NCBI RefSeq assembly: GCF_944390845.1
Contig: NZ_CALXRM010000032.1
Span: forward strand, 1-34,274
From: an uncultured Brachyspira sp.
GTDB taxonomy: Bacteria > Spirochaetota > Brachyspiria > Brachyspirales > Brachyspiraceae
Length of the DNA: 34,274 bases
Direction: 5' to 3'
Position 1 is the stretch's first letter. Every line of letters begins with the position of its first letter. The notes beneath the pieces were generated by a model. That model worked only from the letters and a program-made list of their open reading frames with translations. It did no database searches and had not been told where the DNA came from. Shown piece after piece: positions 1 to 8,190 of the stretch. The position numbers and the translations under genes were made by a program.

Positions 1-71
1 TTATGATACACCTATGTTATACTTTAAAAAACTAAGGAATACTTAATGCAATATGTCTGGCTCCTGTGCAT
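1..71. repeat. 71-bp terminal inverted repeat, left copy
   Basis: These 71 bases are identical to the reverse complement of 34199-34269, checked base by base. Similarity stops at position 72, so the inner boundary is sharp (inner end reads GGCTCCTGTGCAT). Reading outward from the contig, both ends enter the same sequence beginning TGCACAGGAGCCAGACAT. The simplest reading is that both ends stop inside copies of one dispersed repeat, possibly an IS end. No transposase lies inside the window, so the element cannot be named. Confidence 0.9.
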
Positions 72-93
72 AAAAAAATAATTAATTATTTGA

Positions 94-672
94 TTATAAA
101 TTTGATAGATATTCGTATATTTTTTCATAACCTTCATATTGTGCTATATCTATAGGTGTAAGAGAGTAATTATCTTTTATATAATCTTTAGCACCGAGTT
201 TTATTAGCGTTACAACAGCATCATATTGATTGTAATATACTGCCCAATGCAAAGCTGTTCTTCCATTATTATCAACTTCATCTAATTGATTACCATATTT
301 AGCTATATCCTTTATTATTTCAGTATCTCCATTAAATACTGCATACATTAATAATGTTTTGCTTTCACTGTCTCTTATTCTATAATCTATATTTTTTCTA
401 TTATCTCTTATAAGCCTTTTTATATCATTAAGTTTTAATTGTTTATTTTCATTGAGTAATGCTTTCATTACTATTGTAAGTCCTGATTCATCTACTTCAT
501 TTATATTTTTTATATTACTGCTGTTTTTTTTATTATACCATACATATAGAGTAGTTATTGATATTATAAATATTAAGAATACTATTATAAAAGAATTATT
601 GATTTTATTTTCTTTTGTAGAAATTTTAGTGGTGTTTTTTTTATTACTTGATTTTTTCTTTGTCTTTTTCAT
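94..672 (-). CDS. Membrane-anchored ankyrin-repeat protein
   Basis: 192-residue protein. The N-terminus is Lys/Asn-rich (about 1-25), followed by one hydrophobic segment (about 27-46) ending in VWY, which fits a signal anchor with the rest outside the cytoplasm. Residues about 100-190 hold two to three ankyrin repeats, visible from TLLMYAVFNGDTEII, GRTALHWAVYYNQYDAVVTLI and LTPIDIAQYEGYEKI. Ankyrin repeats bind other proteins, and spirochaetes of this type carry many such genes; the partner cannot be told. It stands alone, divergent from the trpR-like gene, and its 3' end lies 22 bp from the terminal repeat. Confidence 0.8.
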   Translation of the reverse strand: MKKTKKKSSNKKNTTKISTKENKINNSFIIVFLIFIISITTLYVWYNKKNSSNIKNINEVDESGLTIVMKALLNENKQLKLNDIKRLIRDNRKNIDYRIRDSESKTLLMYAVFNGDTEIIKDIAKYGNQLDEVDNNGRTALHWAVYYNQYDAVVTLIKLGAKDYIKDNYSLTPIDIAQYEGYEKIYEYLSNL

Positions 673-854
673 AAATTAAACCTTATATTTATAAACAGTA
701 ATACGTATATACTTGTAATATATATAATAATAATAAAATATTATCCATTATTGAGAATATATATAAAATTTACTTGAAAAAATTAATATTTATCCTATAC
801 TTAATACAGTAGTATTCTAAATAGTAATAAAAAAGTTTTTAAAAGGAGATAAAT

Positions 855-1154
855 ATGGAACTATTAGCTCATATTTTAGCAACAGAAACAAATGAAGAGT
901 TTATTAATAAGCTTTTAGGCGAGCTCTTCACAAAGGACGAACAAGACATGATACAGCAAAGGCTTAGGATAGTCACCTTACTCAGGAAGAAAATGCCTCA
1001 GTATGAAATAGCAAAACATCTTAATGCAAGCCTTTGTTCGATAACAAGAGGAGCAAAAGAATTAAAAAAACAAGACAGTGCTTTAGCAGTAATAGTAGAC
1101 AAATATCTTATAAATGACAAAAACTTTCAAGAATCTTTAGGTAAATCACAGTAA
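855..1154 (+). CDS. TrpR/YerC/YecD-family DNA-binding regulator
   Basis: 99-residue all-helical protein of the Trp repressor family. The segment from LFTKDEQDMIQQRLRIV through ITRGAKELKK matches the TrpR helix-turn-helix region; SxxTRG followed by LK is the family hallmark (SITRGAKELK here). Length is typical (E. coli TrpR is 108). A clear Shine-Dalgarno AGGAG lies about 7 nt before the ATG. No tryptophan or other amino-acid gene is near, so it may be the YerC-like subgroup whose ligand is unknown, or a true TrpR acting elsewhere. Its 3' end overlaps hemW by 9 bp in convergent orientation. Confidence 0.85.
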   Translation: MELLAHILATETNEEFINKLLGELFTKDEQDMIQQRLRIVTLLRKKMPQYEIAKHLNASLCSITRGAKELKKQDSALAVIVDKYLINDKNFQESLGKSQ

Positions 1155-2276
1155 TAATAAACTAATCTCATCTACATAATTAAAATAGTAATTTTTTATA
1201 GATAAATATTCAATGGAGATATTAAAATATTCTTTATTATTCATTATAATTTTATTATAATGATGATAAAAATCTTCATTAAAAATGTAATTATATTTTT
1301 TTATATCTATTCCTTTTATTGTTCTAAGTGAAAGGAATATGAATTCTTTCTTTTTTATTTCCATATCTAAATATTCAATCTGTTGTTGGGGAAGTTGATG
1401 TTTAGATATGGAATAAAAATAATCCTTTAACATTTTTACATTATTATATCTTTCATTATTGTAGCATCCTACAGCAGATACTCCAATTCCAATATAATCT
1501 TTTAAAAGCCAATAATTAGTATTATGAATTGAATTATAATTAGGCAATGAGTAATTTGATACTTCATACCTTTTAAATCCAAGTCCTTCCAATGTATCAG
1601 AAGCTTTTTTATAAAATATCACTGATTCTTCATCATTTGGAAGTAAATTATCCCATTTTTTTTGAAGCGACTGAGTTAATTCTAAATAGTATAATGATAT
1701 ATGTTTTATTTTTGGAAGCAAATCTAATGAAAATAATATATCATCTTTTATTTGATTTTCTGTATTTAAAGGAAGTCCGCATATAAAATCTACTGATATA
1801 TTTTCTAAAGTTGAATTATTTATTAATTTAAGTGCATTTATAATATCATATTTATCAGTATGCCTATTTATGATTGATAAACTTTTTTCATTGAATGTTT
1901 GAAGTCCTAAAGAGATTCTTATATTTTCTATGCTTTCTAAATAACTAATATATTCATTATCTATATTGTTTATATTTGATTCTATCGTTATTTCTTTTAT
2001 TAATTTTTTATTCTTATTATGATTATTAACTATTTCAAATATATTATCAAGCAAATACTTTAATAAATCAGCACCCAATATAGAAGGAGTACCTCCTCCT
2101 AAATAAATTGTTTCTATTTCTGATTTATAATTTTTTATTCTTAATTTTAATTCTGTTATTAAACTTTCTATATATTTTTTATATGTATCATTATCATTCA
2201 TATTTACAATAGAATAAAAATTGCAGTAGCTGCATTTATATGAGCAAAAAGGGATATGTATATAAAGTCCTGACAT
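1146..2276 (-). CDS. hemW: HemW-like radical SAM protein (coproporphyrinogen III oxidase family)
   Basis: 376 residues, the usual HemW length. Near the N-terminus is YIHIPFC followed by CxxC, giving the radical-SAM CxxxCxxC cluster motif. GGGTPSIL is the SAM-binding glycine motif, and RISLGLQTFNEKSL plus the R.E.SNY-type motif near residue 240 are typical of HemN/HemW. HemW proteins are heme chaperones in studied bacteria, and many were mis-annotated as oxygen-independent HemN. No other heme gene is nearby. The start has no good Shine-Dalgarno. A promoter-like TTGACA-N17-TATATT lies upstream (minus strand, 2349-2321). Confidence 0.88.
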   Translation of the reverse strand: MSGLYIHIPFCSYKCSYCNFYSIVNMNDNDTYKKYIESLITELKLRIKNYKSEIETIYLGGGTPSILGADLLKYLLDNIFEIVNNHNKNKKLIKEITIESNINNIDNEYISYLESIENIRISLGLQTFNEKSLSIINRHTDKYDIINALKLINNSTLENISVDFICGLPLNTENQIKDDILFSLDLLPKIKHISLYYLELTQSLQKKWDNLLPNDEESVIFYKKASDTLEGLGFKRYEVSNYSLPNYNSIHNTNYWLLKDYIGIGVSAVGCYNNERYNNVKMLKDYFYSISKHQLPQQQIEYLDMEIKKKEFIFLSLRTIKGIDIKKYNYIFNEDFYHHYNKIIMNNKEYFNISIEYLSIKNYYFNYVDEISLLLL

Positions 2277-2320
2277 AATTTTTTATAATTGTTAATCGTT
2301 TATTTTTTTAGATTGAAATA

Positions 2321-2349
2321 AATATATATAAAGTTTTTGATTTTGTCAA
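2321..2349 (-). promoter_or_regulatory. Probable sigma-70 promoter of hemW
   Basis: On the minus strand TTGACA (2349-2344) is followed after 17 nt by TATATT (2326-2321). This places the transcription start roughly 35-40 nt before the hemW ATG. It is independent of the promoter-like end of the repeat element further upstream. Confidence 0.5.
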
Positions 2350-2434
2350 AGATAGATTTATATTTTATTTTTTTAATTGGAATGCAGTATTGTTATGTAT
2401 AATAAATTTTAATTTATATTTGTAGAAAAGTTAG

Positions 2435-2463
2435 TATATACCTAAACAACTATATTTTGTCAA
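2435..2463 (-). promoter_or_regulatory. Outward promoter-like end of copy A, facing hemW
   Basis: On the minus strand TTGACA (2463-2458), a 17-nt spacer and TATATA (2440-2435) form a near-consensus sigma-70 promoter. Transcription would start near 2428 and run into hemW, whose ATG is about 150 nt downstream. Confidence 0.45.
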
Positions 2464-2747
2464 AAATAAGACTATAGTTTATTTTTAATATATGGGGCTT
2501 TGCCCCATACCCCACTTCTTTTGGTGCCCCAAAGAAGCTTATATCCTCGACAAGCTCGGATACGCTTCGCGAAGGACTATATTTTAGCTTAAATTAATAA
2601 CCTATCTTACATGTAAAACAATTTTAGTATGATTTAGTACTAATTTTTTAATTGCACTTTTTGGTTCTTTGACGCTGTCCGCCTGTGGCGTGCGGCGGGA
2701 AAAAGAACAATAAAAAAATTGACAAACTTAAAAATTCTTAGTATATA
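2435..2747 (+). mobile_element. MITE-like GC-rich repeat, copy A
   Basis: Non-coding element of about 313 bp sharing blocks in the same order with 9593-9986 and 11190-11548. The left end is TATATA-N17-TGTCAA and the right end TTGACA-N17-TATATA, an imperfect 29-bp terminal inverted repeat. Inside are a GC-rich block around 2494-2575 and an exactly conserved 30-nt block at 2618-2647 (central TTTAGTATGATTTAGTACTA). The base composition is very unlike the A+T-rich surroundings. No transposase is present, so a non-autonomous element is the best reading. Confidence 0.8.
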
Positions 2748-2770
2748 CTTAGACAACTATATTTTGTCAA
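2719..2770. promoter_or_regulatory. Back-to-back promoter-like palindrome at the A/A' junction
   Basis: TTGACA (2719-2724), N17, TATATA (2742-2747), N17, TGTCAA (2765-2770). The self-complementary TATATA could act as the -10 box for both strands. It is the shared end of copy A and the inverted copy A'. Confidence 0.45.
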
Positions 2771-3078
2771 TTTTTACTTTTTTGTCAATGTAATTTTTGT
2801 TTATTAATAGTATGAAATATTATTAAGTTTTGTTTGAAATATTAAGTAAAACCAAGATTTGTGTAAAAAATGCAGTCTTTCGCGAAGCGTATCCGAGCCT
2901 GCCGAGGATATAGCTTCTTTGGGTCACGCCACAGGCACTCCCTTCGGTCGCAAAAGAAGTGGGGGCTTGCGTAAGCACGCAGAGCTGCACGCTGTGTGCT
3001 TCGCAGTGGGTAAAGCTACATATATAAAAACAAAAATATAAATTGAGTTTTGACAAAATATAGTTGTTTAGATATAAA
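2742..3078 (-). mobile_element. MITE-like repeat, inverted copy A'
   Basis: Reading the minus strand from 3078 gives the left-end motif, then the GC-rich blocks (CCCACTTCTTTTGCGACCGA, GAGTGCCTG, the CCTCGGCAGGCTCGGATACG type block) in the same order as in copies B and C. It therefore lies head-to-head with copy A. It lacks the conserved TTTAGTATGATTTAGTACTA block, so it is a shorter variant or partly deleted. The short open frames inside it are repeat sequence, not genes. Confidence 0.7.
3050..3078 (+). promoter_or_regulatory. Outward promoter-like end of copy A'
   Basis: TTGACA (3050-3055), 17-nt spacer, TATAAA (3073-3078). It faces right, into the glyS terminator, so any transcript would be antisense to the end of glyS. 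Confidence 0.4.
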
Positions 3079-3098
3079 TTATAATTATTTATTTACAT

Positions 3099-3135
3099 AA
3101 AAAGGGGCTTTATTTTATCAATAAAACCCCTTTAT
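3099..3135 (-). terminator. Rho-independent terminator of glyS
   Basis: On the minus strand AAAGGGGTTTTATT, a short loop, then AATAAAGCCCCTTT followed by T residues. It lies about 20 nt after the glyS stop codon. Confidence 0.8.
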
Positions 3136-3155
3136 TTATAAAAATTATTTTTTTA

Positions 3156-5249
3156 TTATTTTACTAAACTAGAGAAATCAAGCATATTCTTGAAAATCTT
3201 ATCTACTGAAGAAAGTAAAGCTATACGGTTATTTTTAATTTTTTCATCATCTACCATAACCATAATATCTTTAAAGAACTTATCTAATGGTTCATAAAGA
3301 CTTGCAAGTTCAGAGAAAGTTTTTTCATATTCTCTATTTTGCATTAATTTACTTACTTCATTTTCTTTTTCTTTGTAAGTATTGTATAAAGATTTTTCTG
3401 CATCTTCTTTTAATAAATATTCGTCTAATTTAACATCTTTTGCTGATTTAATGATGTTTTTAACTCTTTTAAATACTGTTAAAAGGTTAGAGAATAATTC
3501 TTCATTTTTCTTTCTAAATGCATCAATAGCTTCTATTTTTAAGTAAGCATCATACATATCATCTATACCAGTAGAAAGAACACCAGCAACGGAATCTTTA
3601 GCAAAATCAATATCATTTTCAAAACGAGATTTAAAGAATTCAAATATATCGTTAACTAAATCTTCGCTCTTATTATTTCTAGCATCTTTAGGCATAGAGT
3701 TGATAGCATCTTCTATTAATTTTTTAAGATTAACATGCTTTTTAGATTTTGTAAGTATATTAATAATACCTAAAGCCTGTCTTCTTAAAGCATTAGGGTC
3801 TTGAGAACCTGTTGGTATATCTCCTACATAGAAACCAGCTACTATATTATCCATTTTATCAAGTATAGCTATAGCCTTACCTGTATCATTAGAAGGTATT
3901 TCGTCAGCAGCAAATAAAGGTCTGTACTGTTCATTGATAGCTAAAGCAACATCATCATTAAGATTCATAGCTTTTGCAAAATATCCGCCCATAATACCTT
4001 GAAGCTCTGGGAAGTTGTAAACCATATTACTTACTAAATCTGATTTCATATATTTAATAGCTTTAAGTATGTTTTCTTTATCTTTTTCATAACCTAAAAG
4101 ACTTATTAAAAGTTCAGCATTTTTTTCAAGTCTTTTTACTTTATCAGTAACACTGCCAAGTTCTTTTCTAAACATAAGCATGTCGAGTCTTTCATTCATC
4201 TCGTCCATACCTTTTCTTATGTCTTCCTGATATAAGAATCTACCATCAGAAAGTCTTGCAGTTAATACTCTTATATTACCAGCTATTATCTGAGGAGTTT
4301 TAGGCTGATTTGCAGTTATTACAAATAAATTAGTTAAAGTACCGTCTTTTTTACATAATGGGAAGTACTTTTGATGTTCTATCATTTCACTTGTTAAAAC
4401 TTCTTTAGGAACTTCTAAGAATTTAGAATCGAATTCAGCAGTAAGTAAATAAGGTTCTTCTACTAAATCAACTACGATTTCAGATACTTTTTTCTTTGAT
4501 ACAGCTTCGTATCCATGTTCTTTTTCAATGCTTTCTAATTGATTTACTATATTTTCTAATCTTTTTTCTCTTGAAGCTACAACATGTTTTTCAGCTAAAG
4601 TTTTTTCATAATCTTTAGGATTATTAATTTGTACGAATTCAGGAGATAATAATCTATGACCAGTTACTTTATTATTAGTTTCTATTCCAGCAACAGTAGT
4701 TTTAATAACTTCATTTCCAAATAATGCTAGTACATTTCTAATAGGTCTAACGAAAGCAAAATCCTTATCTGCCCATCTCATTTTCTTTTTAAAATCTATA
4801 TTTGCAACTATATCTTCTAGTACATCTTCAAATAATTTTTTAGTTTCAACACCTTTTTTTTCTTCTTTAACAAATAGATATTTTTTTCCGTTTACTTCTT
4901 TTATGTATGGTTTATCAAAAGTTTCATTTTCATCTATATTTTTAATAGAATTAACATCGATATTATGAGCTTTTAAAAAACCTTCTCCAGCTTTTGTTGG
5001 AACCCCATCTTTTACAGCACTTTCAAATAAAGGGCCTCTAAATTCTATAATTTCATCTTTTGACTTTTCTTCTACATCTTCAACAAGAACAGATAATCTT
5101 CTTGGAGTTGTATAAGATATAATAGATTTGAAATTCACACCATTACTATTTAATGTGTTTTCCATAATCTTCTTAAAACTGATACTTGCAGGATAGGCAA
5201 AATCTGCAGGTATTTCCTCAACCAATATTTCAATAAGTAAATCTTTCAC
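3156..5249 (-). CDS. glyS: Glycyl-tRNA synthetase beta subunit
   Basis: 697 residues, the normal length for the beta subunit of the alpha2beta2 bacterial enzyme. The N-terminus (DLLIEILVEEIPADF), TTPRRLSVLV, EFRGP, MRWADKDFAFVRPIRN and EVLTSEMIEHQKYFPL are all family landmarks, and a C-terminal anticodon-binding region follows. The beta subunit binds tRNA(Gly) and works with GlyQ, which is not in this window. The start is GTG (5249), supported by AAGGA eight nt upstream. It is transcribed alone and ends at a strong terminator. Confidence 0.95.
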   Translation of the reverse strand: MKDLLIEILVEEIPADFAYPASISFKKIMENTLNSNGVNFKSIISYTTPRRLSVLVEDVEEKSKDEIIEFRGPLFESAVKDGVPTKAGEGFLKAHNIDVNSIKNIDENETFDKPYIKEVNGKKYLFVKEEKKGVETKKLFEDVLEDIVANIDFKKKMRWADKDFAFVRPIRNVLALFGNEVIKTTVAGIETNNKVTGHRLLSPEFVQINNPKDYEKTLAEKHVVASREKRLENIVNQLESIEKEHGYEAVSKKKVSEIVVDLVEEPYLLTAEFDSKFLEVPKEVLTSEMIEHQKYFPLCKKDGTLTNLFVITANQPKTPQIIAGNIRVLTARLSDGRFLYQEDIRKGMDEMNERLDMLMFRKELGSVTDKVKRLEKNAELLISLLGYEKDKENILKAIKYMKSDLVSNMVYNFPELQGIMGGYFAKAMNLNDDVALAINEQYRPLFAADEIPSNDTGKAIAILDKMDNIVAGFYVGDIPTGSQDPNALRRQALGIINILTKSKKHVNLKKLIEDAINSMPKDARNNKSEDLVNDIFEFFKSRFENDIDFAKDSVAGVLSTGIDDMYDAYLKIEAIDAFRKKNEELFSNLLTVFKRVKNIIKSAKDVKLDEYLLKEDAEKSLYNTYKEKENEVSKLMQNREYEKTFSELASLYEPLDKFFKDIMVMVDDEKIKNNRIALLSSVDKIFKNMLDFSSLVK

Positions 5250-5484
5250 CTTACTATTCCTTATAATAATATATTAATGCCTTATATTGTACATTTATAG
5301 TATAAAAAAAACAATATTTTTTGGCTATTAATTTATAATTTTATTAACTATTTGTAAAATATAAGGTTATATATTAGGTATAATAATATTTAGACAATTT
5401 TTTATTTATTTGACGATAATATTTAATTAGCTATTGATTTTATAATATTATTATACTATATTTATGCAATGGAAGATTTTTAAA

Positions 5485-6777
5485 ATGCAGAATGTAAAAA
5501 TGAAACAAAATATATTAATTATAGATGATGAAGAAGACATACTCACAACTTGTCAAAGTATATTAGAAGATGAAGAATATGAAGTAGATATAGCTAAAAA
5601 TAATGATGAAGCTCAAAAAATTTTAGAAAGTAAAAATGTTAATTTAGTATTTTTAGATGTATGGCTTCCAAATGTAGACGGACTTGATATATTAGCTCAT
5701 ATTAAAGAAAAATATCCATCTACTTATGTTATTATGATGAGCGGACATGCTGGCGTTGAAACAGCTGTAAGAGCTACTAAAATGGGTGCTTATGATTTTT
5801 TAGAAAAACCTATAAGCATATCTAAATTATTATCAAGCTGTGATGAAGTTTTTGAGGAGCATGCTAATAATAATATTGATGCTGAATCTCCTCATAATGA
5901 AAATATAAATAAAAAATCTGAATGCAAATATAAAGTACCTCAAAGAACAATAGCAAAAAGTGTTGTTGTTGGAGGCTTTGCATTAATGGAAGGCAGAAAA
6001 ACTGCTTTAACTCTAGTACCGGCAGAGGTAAACACCGGTATAGTATTTATTGATATTAATACAAATACTCATATAAAGTTATCACCTGAAAATATTTTAT
6101 CAAAAGATAAATCAGGTGCTGTTAATTCTACTGCTTTGGTATCTGGAAATAGATATATAAAAACAACAGAGCATTTTTTAGCAGCGCTTCATATGATGGG
6201 AATAACTAACTTGATAGTAAAATGCGATGGTGAAGTTCCTAATGTTGATGGTTCTGCTTTAGTATTTTGCGATGCTTTAAAAGAAGCTGGTTTTGTAGAA
6301 CAAGATGATTATATAGAGCCTATAGTTATAGATGAAACTTTAACTTATGGAAATGTTAACGATAATGAAACTTATATAATACTTTCGCCTTATGACGGAC
6401 TTGAGGTAACTTTACGTATAGATTTTGCTGGCAGTATAGGCGTACAGCAGTATACATACAGATTTGAAAATTTTGACCAATTTACTCAAGAGGTTGGAAG
6501 AGCTAGATCTTTTAATACTATAGATAATATTGATTATGCACAAAAAATGGGTATGGCTGGAAGCGGTATGATAGGAAGTCATATACTATTATGTGATGGT
6601 AAAGTAATAAATACTAAATTGCATTTTGACGATGAATTTGTAAGGCATAAAATTTTAGATATAATTGGCGATTTATATATATTATCAAGACCAATAAAAG
6701 CTAAAATAATAGCTAATAAATCATCACATTCTTTTAATCACTCTGTTGTGCATGATTTAGCAAACAGGTATTTATAA
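5485..6777 (+). CDS. lpxC: Receiver domain-LpxC fusion (UDP-3-O-acyl-GlcNAc deacetylase)
   Basis: Two domains. Residues about 8-120 are a CheY/NtrC-like receiver with the acidic pair D14 D15, phospho-acceptor D58 in VFLDVWLPNVDG, S86 in MMSGHAG and K108 in LEKP, so it looks fully competent. After a hydrophilic linker (about 125-150), residues 152-430 are LpxC, with zinc and catalytic residues kept: E229 H230 (TTEHFLAALH), H388 and D392 (FVRHKILDIIGD) and H415 (KSSHSFNH). LpxC catalyses the committed step of lipid A synthesis. I chose ATG 5485 because GGAAG lies 8 nt before it; ATG 5464 and ATG 5500 are alternatives. The sigma factor gene follows 46 bp downstream. No DNA-binding domain is present. 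Confidence 0.9.
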   Translation: MQNVKMKQNILIIDDEEDILTTCQSILEDEEYEVDIAKNNDEAQKILESKNVNLVFLDVWLPNVDGLDILAHIKEKYPSTYVIMMSGHAGVETAVRATKMGAYDFLEKPISISKLLSSCDEVFEEHANNNIDAESPHNENINKKSECKYKVPQRTIAKSVVVGGFALMEGRKTALTLVPAEVNTGIVFIDINTNTHIKLSPENILSKDKSGAVNSTALVSGNRYIKTTEHFLAALHMMGITNLIVKCDGEVPNVDGSALVFCDALKEAGFVEQDDYIEPIVIDETLTYGNVNDNETYIILSPYDGLEVTLRIDFAGSIGVQQYTYRFENFDQFTQEVGRARSFNTIDNIDYAQKMGMAGSGMIGSHILLCDGKVINTKLHFDDEFVRHKILDIIGDLYILSRPIKAKIIANKSSHSFNHSVVHDLANRYL

Positions 6778-6823
6778 AAAGATGAAATATGAAATTAAAT
6801 TTTTGGTTTAAGAGTTATAATAT

Positions 6824-7681
6824 ATGGCAGATAGCAGACTAAAACAGAATACTACAGAAGAACAAAATAATATATCCTTATATTTTGCTGATGCTAAGAA
6901 AGAAAAGCTATTAACCCGTGAAGAGGAAATAGAATTAACTAAAAGGCTTAAAGAAGGAGATGCAGAGGCAAGGTCTAAACTTATTAGAAGTAATTTAAGA
7001 TTTGTTATAACTATTGCAAAACAATATAAAAATAGCGGTTTATTATTAGAAGATTTAATAAGTGAGGGAAATTTAGGTCTTATAATAGCTGCTGACAGAT
7101 TTGATCCTGATAAAGGTTATCATTTTATATCTTATGCAGTATATTGGATTAGGCAGAGTATATTAAGAGCTATTAATGAAAAATCAAGGCTTATAAGACT
7201 TCCTCTTAATAAAGCTATGGATTTAGTAGATTTAGAGCGTACTGTACATCAATACTATTATAAAAGCGGATATACTCCTGATGTTAATGAACTTGCTGCC
7301 ATCTTAAATAAAGATCCTAATGATATACTTCATATTATGTCTATGAGTACTGAACATGTTTCTCTGGAAGGAGAATATAATTATGATGGTATGAAAGACA
7401 GACTTATTGATACTATAGAGGATAAAACATCTAAAAATGTTGAAGAAACAGCTATAAATAAAGAACTTATGGAAGAATTAAAAACTGCAATAGAAGGTTT
7501 ATCGGATATAGAAAAACAAATTATCAATGCCAGATATGGTATAGATCAGGAAAGAAAAACTCTTAAAGAAGTTGGAGAGATGTTCTCTTTCACTAAAGAA
7601 CGCATTAGACAAATAGAGAAAAAAGCACTGAGAAAAATGCATTCTCAAAAATACAGTTCTTTAAAAGATTTCTTAAAATAA
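6824..7681 (+). CDS. RNA polymerase sigma-70 factor (group 1/2, no region 1.1)
   Basis: 285 residues. Region 1.2 (ISLYFADAKKEKLLTREEEIELT), region 2 (NLRFVITIAKQYKNSGLLLEDLISEGNLGL, then FISYAVYWIRQSI), region 3, and region 4 with the helix-turn-helix TLKEVGEMFSFTKERIRQIE are all present. It lacks region 1.1 and the long non-conserved insert of large RpoD proteins, resembling the short primary-like sigma factors of Bacteroidetes or RpoS-like group 2 factors. Whether it is the main or an alternative sigma factor cannot be told here. It is probably co-transcribed with the receiver-LpxC gene 46 bp upstream. Its Shine-Dalgarno is weak. Confidence 0.9.
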   Translation: MADSRLKQNTTEEQNNISLYFADAKKEKLLTREEEIELTKRLKEGDAEARSKLIRSNLRFVITIAKQYKNSGLLLEDLISEGNLGLIIAADRFDPDKGYHFISYAVYWIRQSILRAINEKSRLIRLPLNKAMDLVDLERTVHQYYYKSGYTPDVNELAAILNKDPNDILHIMSMSTEHVSLEGEYNYDGMKDRLIDTIEDKTSKNVEETAINKELMEELKTAIEGLSDIEKQIINARYGIDQERKTLKEVGEMFSFTKERIRQIEKKALRKMHSQKYSSLKDFLK

Positions 7682-7741
7682 TTTTTCGTATTATTAAATT
7701 ATTATACTTGCCTTTAGTATAGAAAATATTAAAAAAATTCA

Positions 7742-8105
7742 ATTTTAAAAATAATTTTTTTATATATCCCGCCCCTTTATTCTTTAATAAATATCTTTTG
7801 ATCTTTAATATTGATTATCTTTATAACTTATTTATAAATTTCAGCACCCACCCAAGTGTTAATTAGATTTGAAATTTATCTAACGCACGGTTAATGAAAT
7901 TTATAATTAATAAAAATTTGAATTGCAATAAAATATATATTGTGAGCTTTGTTCTGCGTGCGGTTAATAGACAATAAATTTAAAAAACTCCTGGGTGGGC
8001 AGCTAAAATAACAGTAAAAATAAAAAAGAAAAATAGTATAAAAATATAATAAAAAATTGAAAGTCTAAAGGGTGGGGTAAATAAAAATTATTTTTATTTG
8101 AGCAT
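7742..8105. repeat. Long imperfect inverted repeat, possible MITE
   Basis: This 509-bp gap has no gene. It holds matching arms around a centre near 7923: CAGCACCCACCCAAGTG (7842-7858) pairs imperfectly with 7988-8004; the CCCGCCCC block near 7767-7778 with AAAGGGTGGGG near 8067-8080; and the AAAAATAATTTTT runs near 7747 and 8085 lie symmetrically outside these. Between the arms, a GCACGGTTAAT / GTGCGGTTAAT pair is repeated in direct orientation. It could be a non-autonomous element or a large RNA hairpin. It shares no obvious sequence with the GC-rich copies A-C. Confidence 0.6.
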
Positions 8106-8190
8106 GTAAAAAATATAAAAAAATCATTGATGTAATTGTAAAAAAATTAAAATATTTGTATTATATGGGAAAATAAAAAAGGATAAGAAG

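Noticed and set aside
2823-3056. Open frames of 60-77 codons on both strands
   Set aside because: They lie wholly inside repeat copy A', lack ribosome sites, and owe their length to the GC-rich repeat blocks.
7842-8004. tRNA or small structured RNA gene
   Set aside because: No tRNA arm pattern or anticodon loop fits; the symmetry is better explained as a repeat element.
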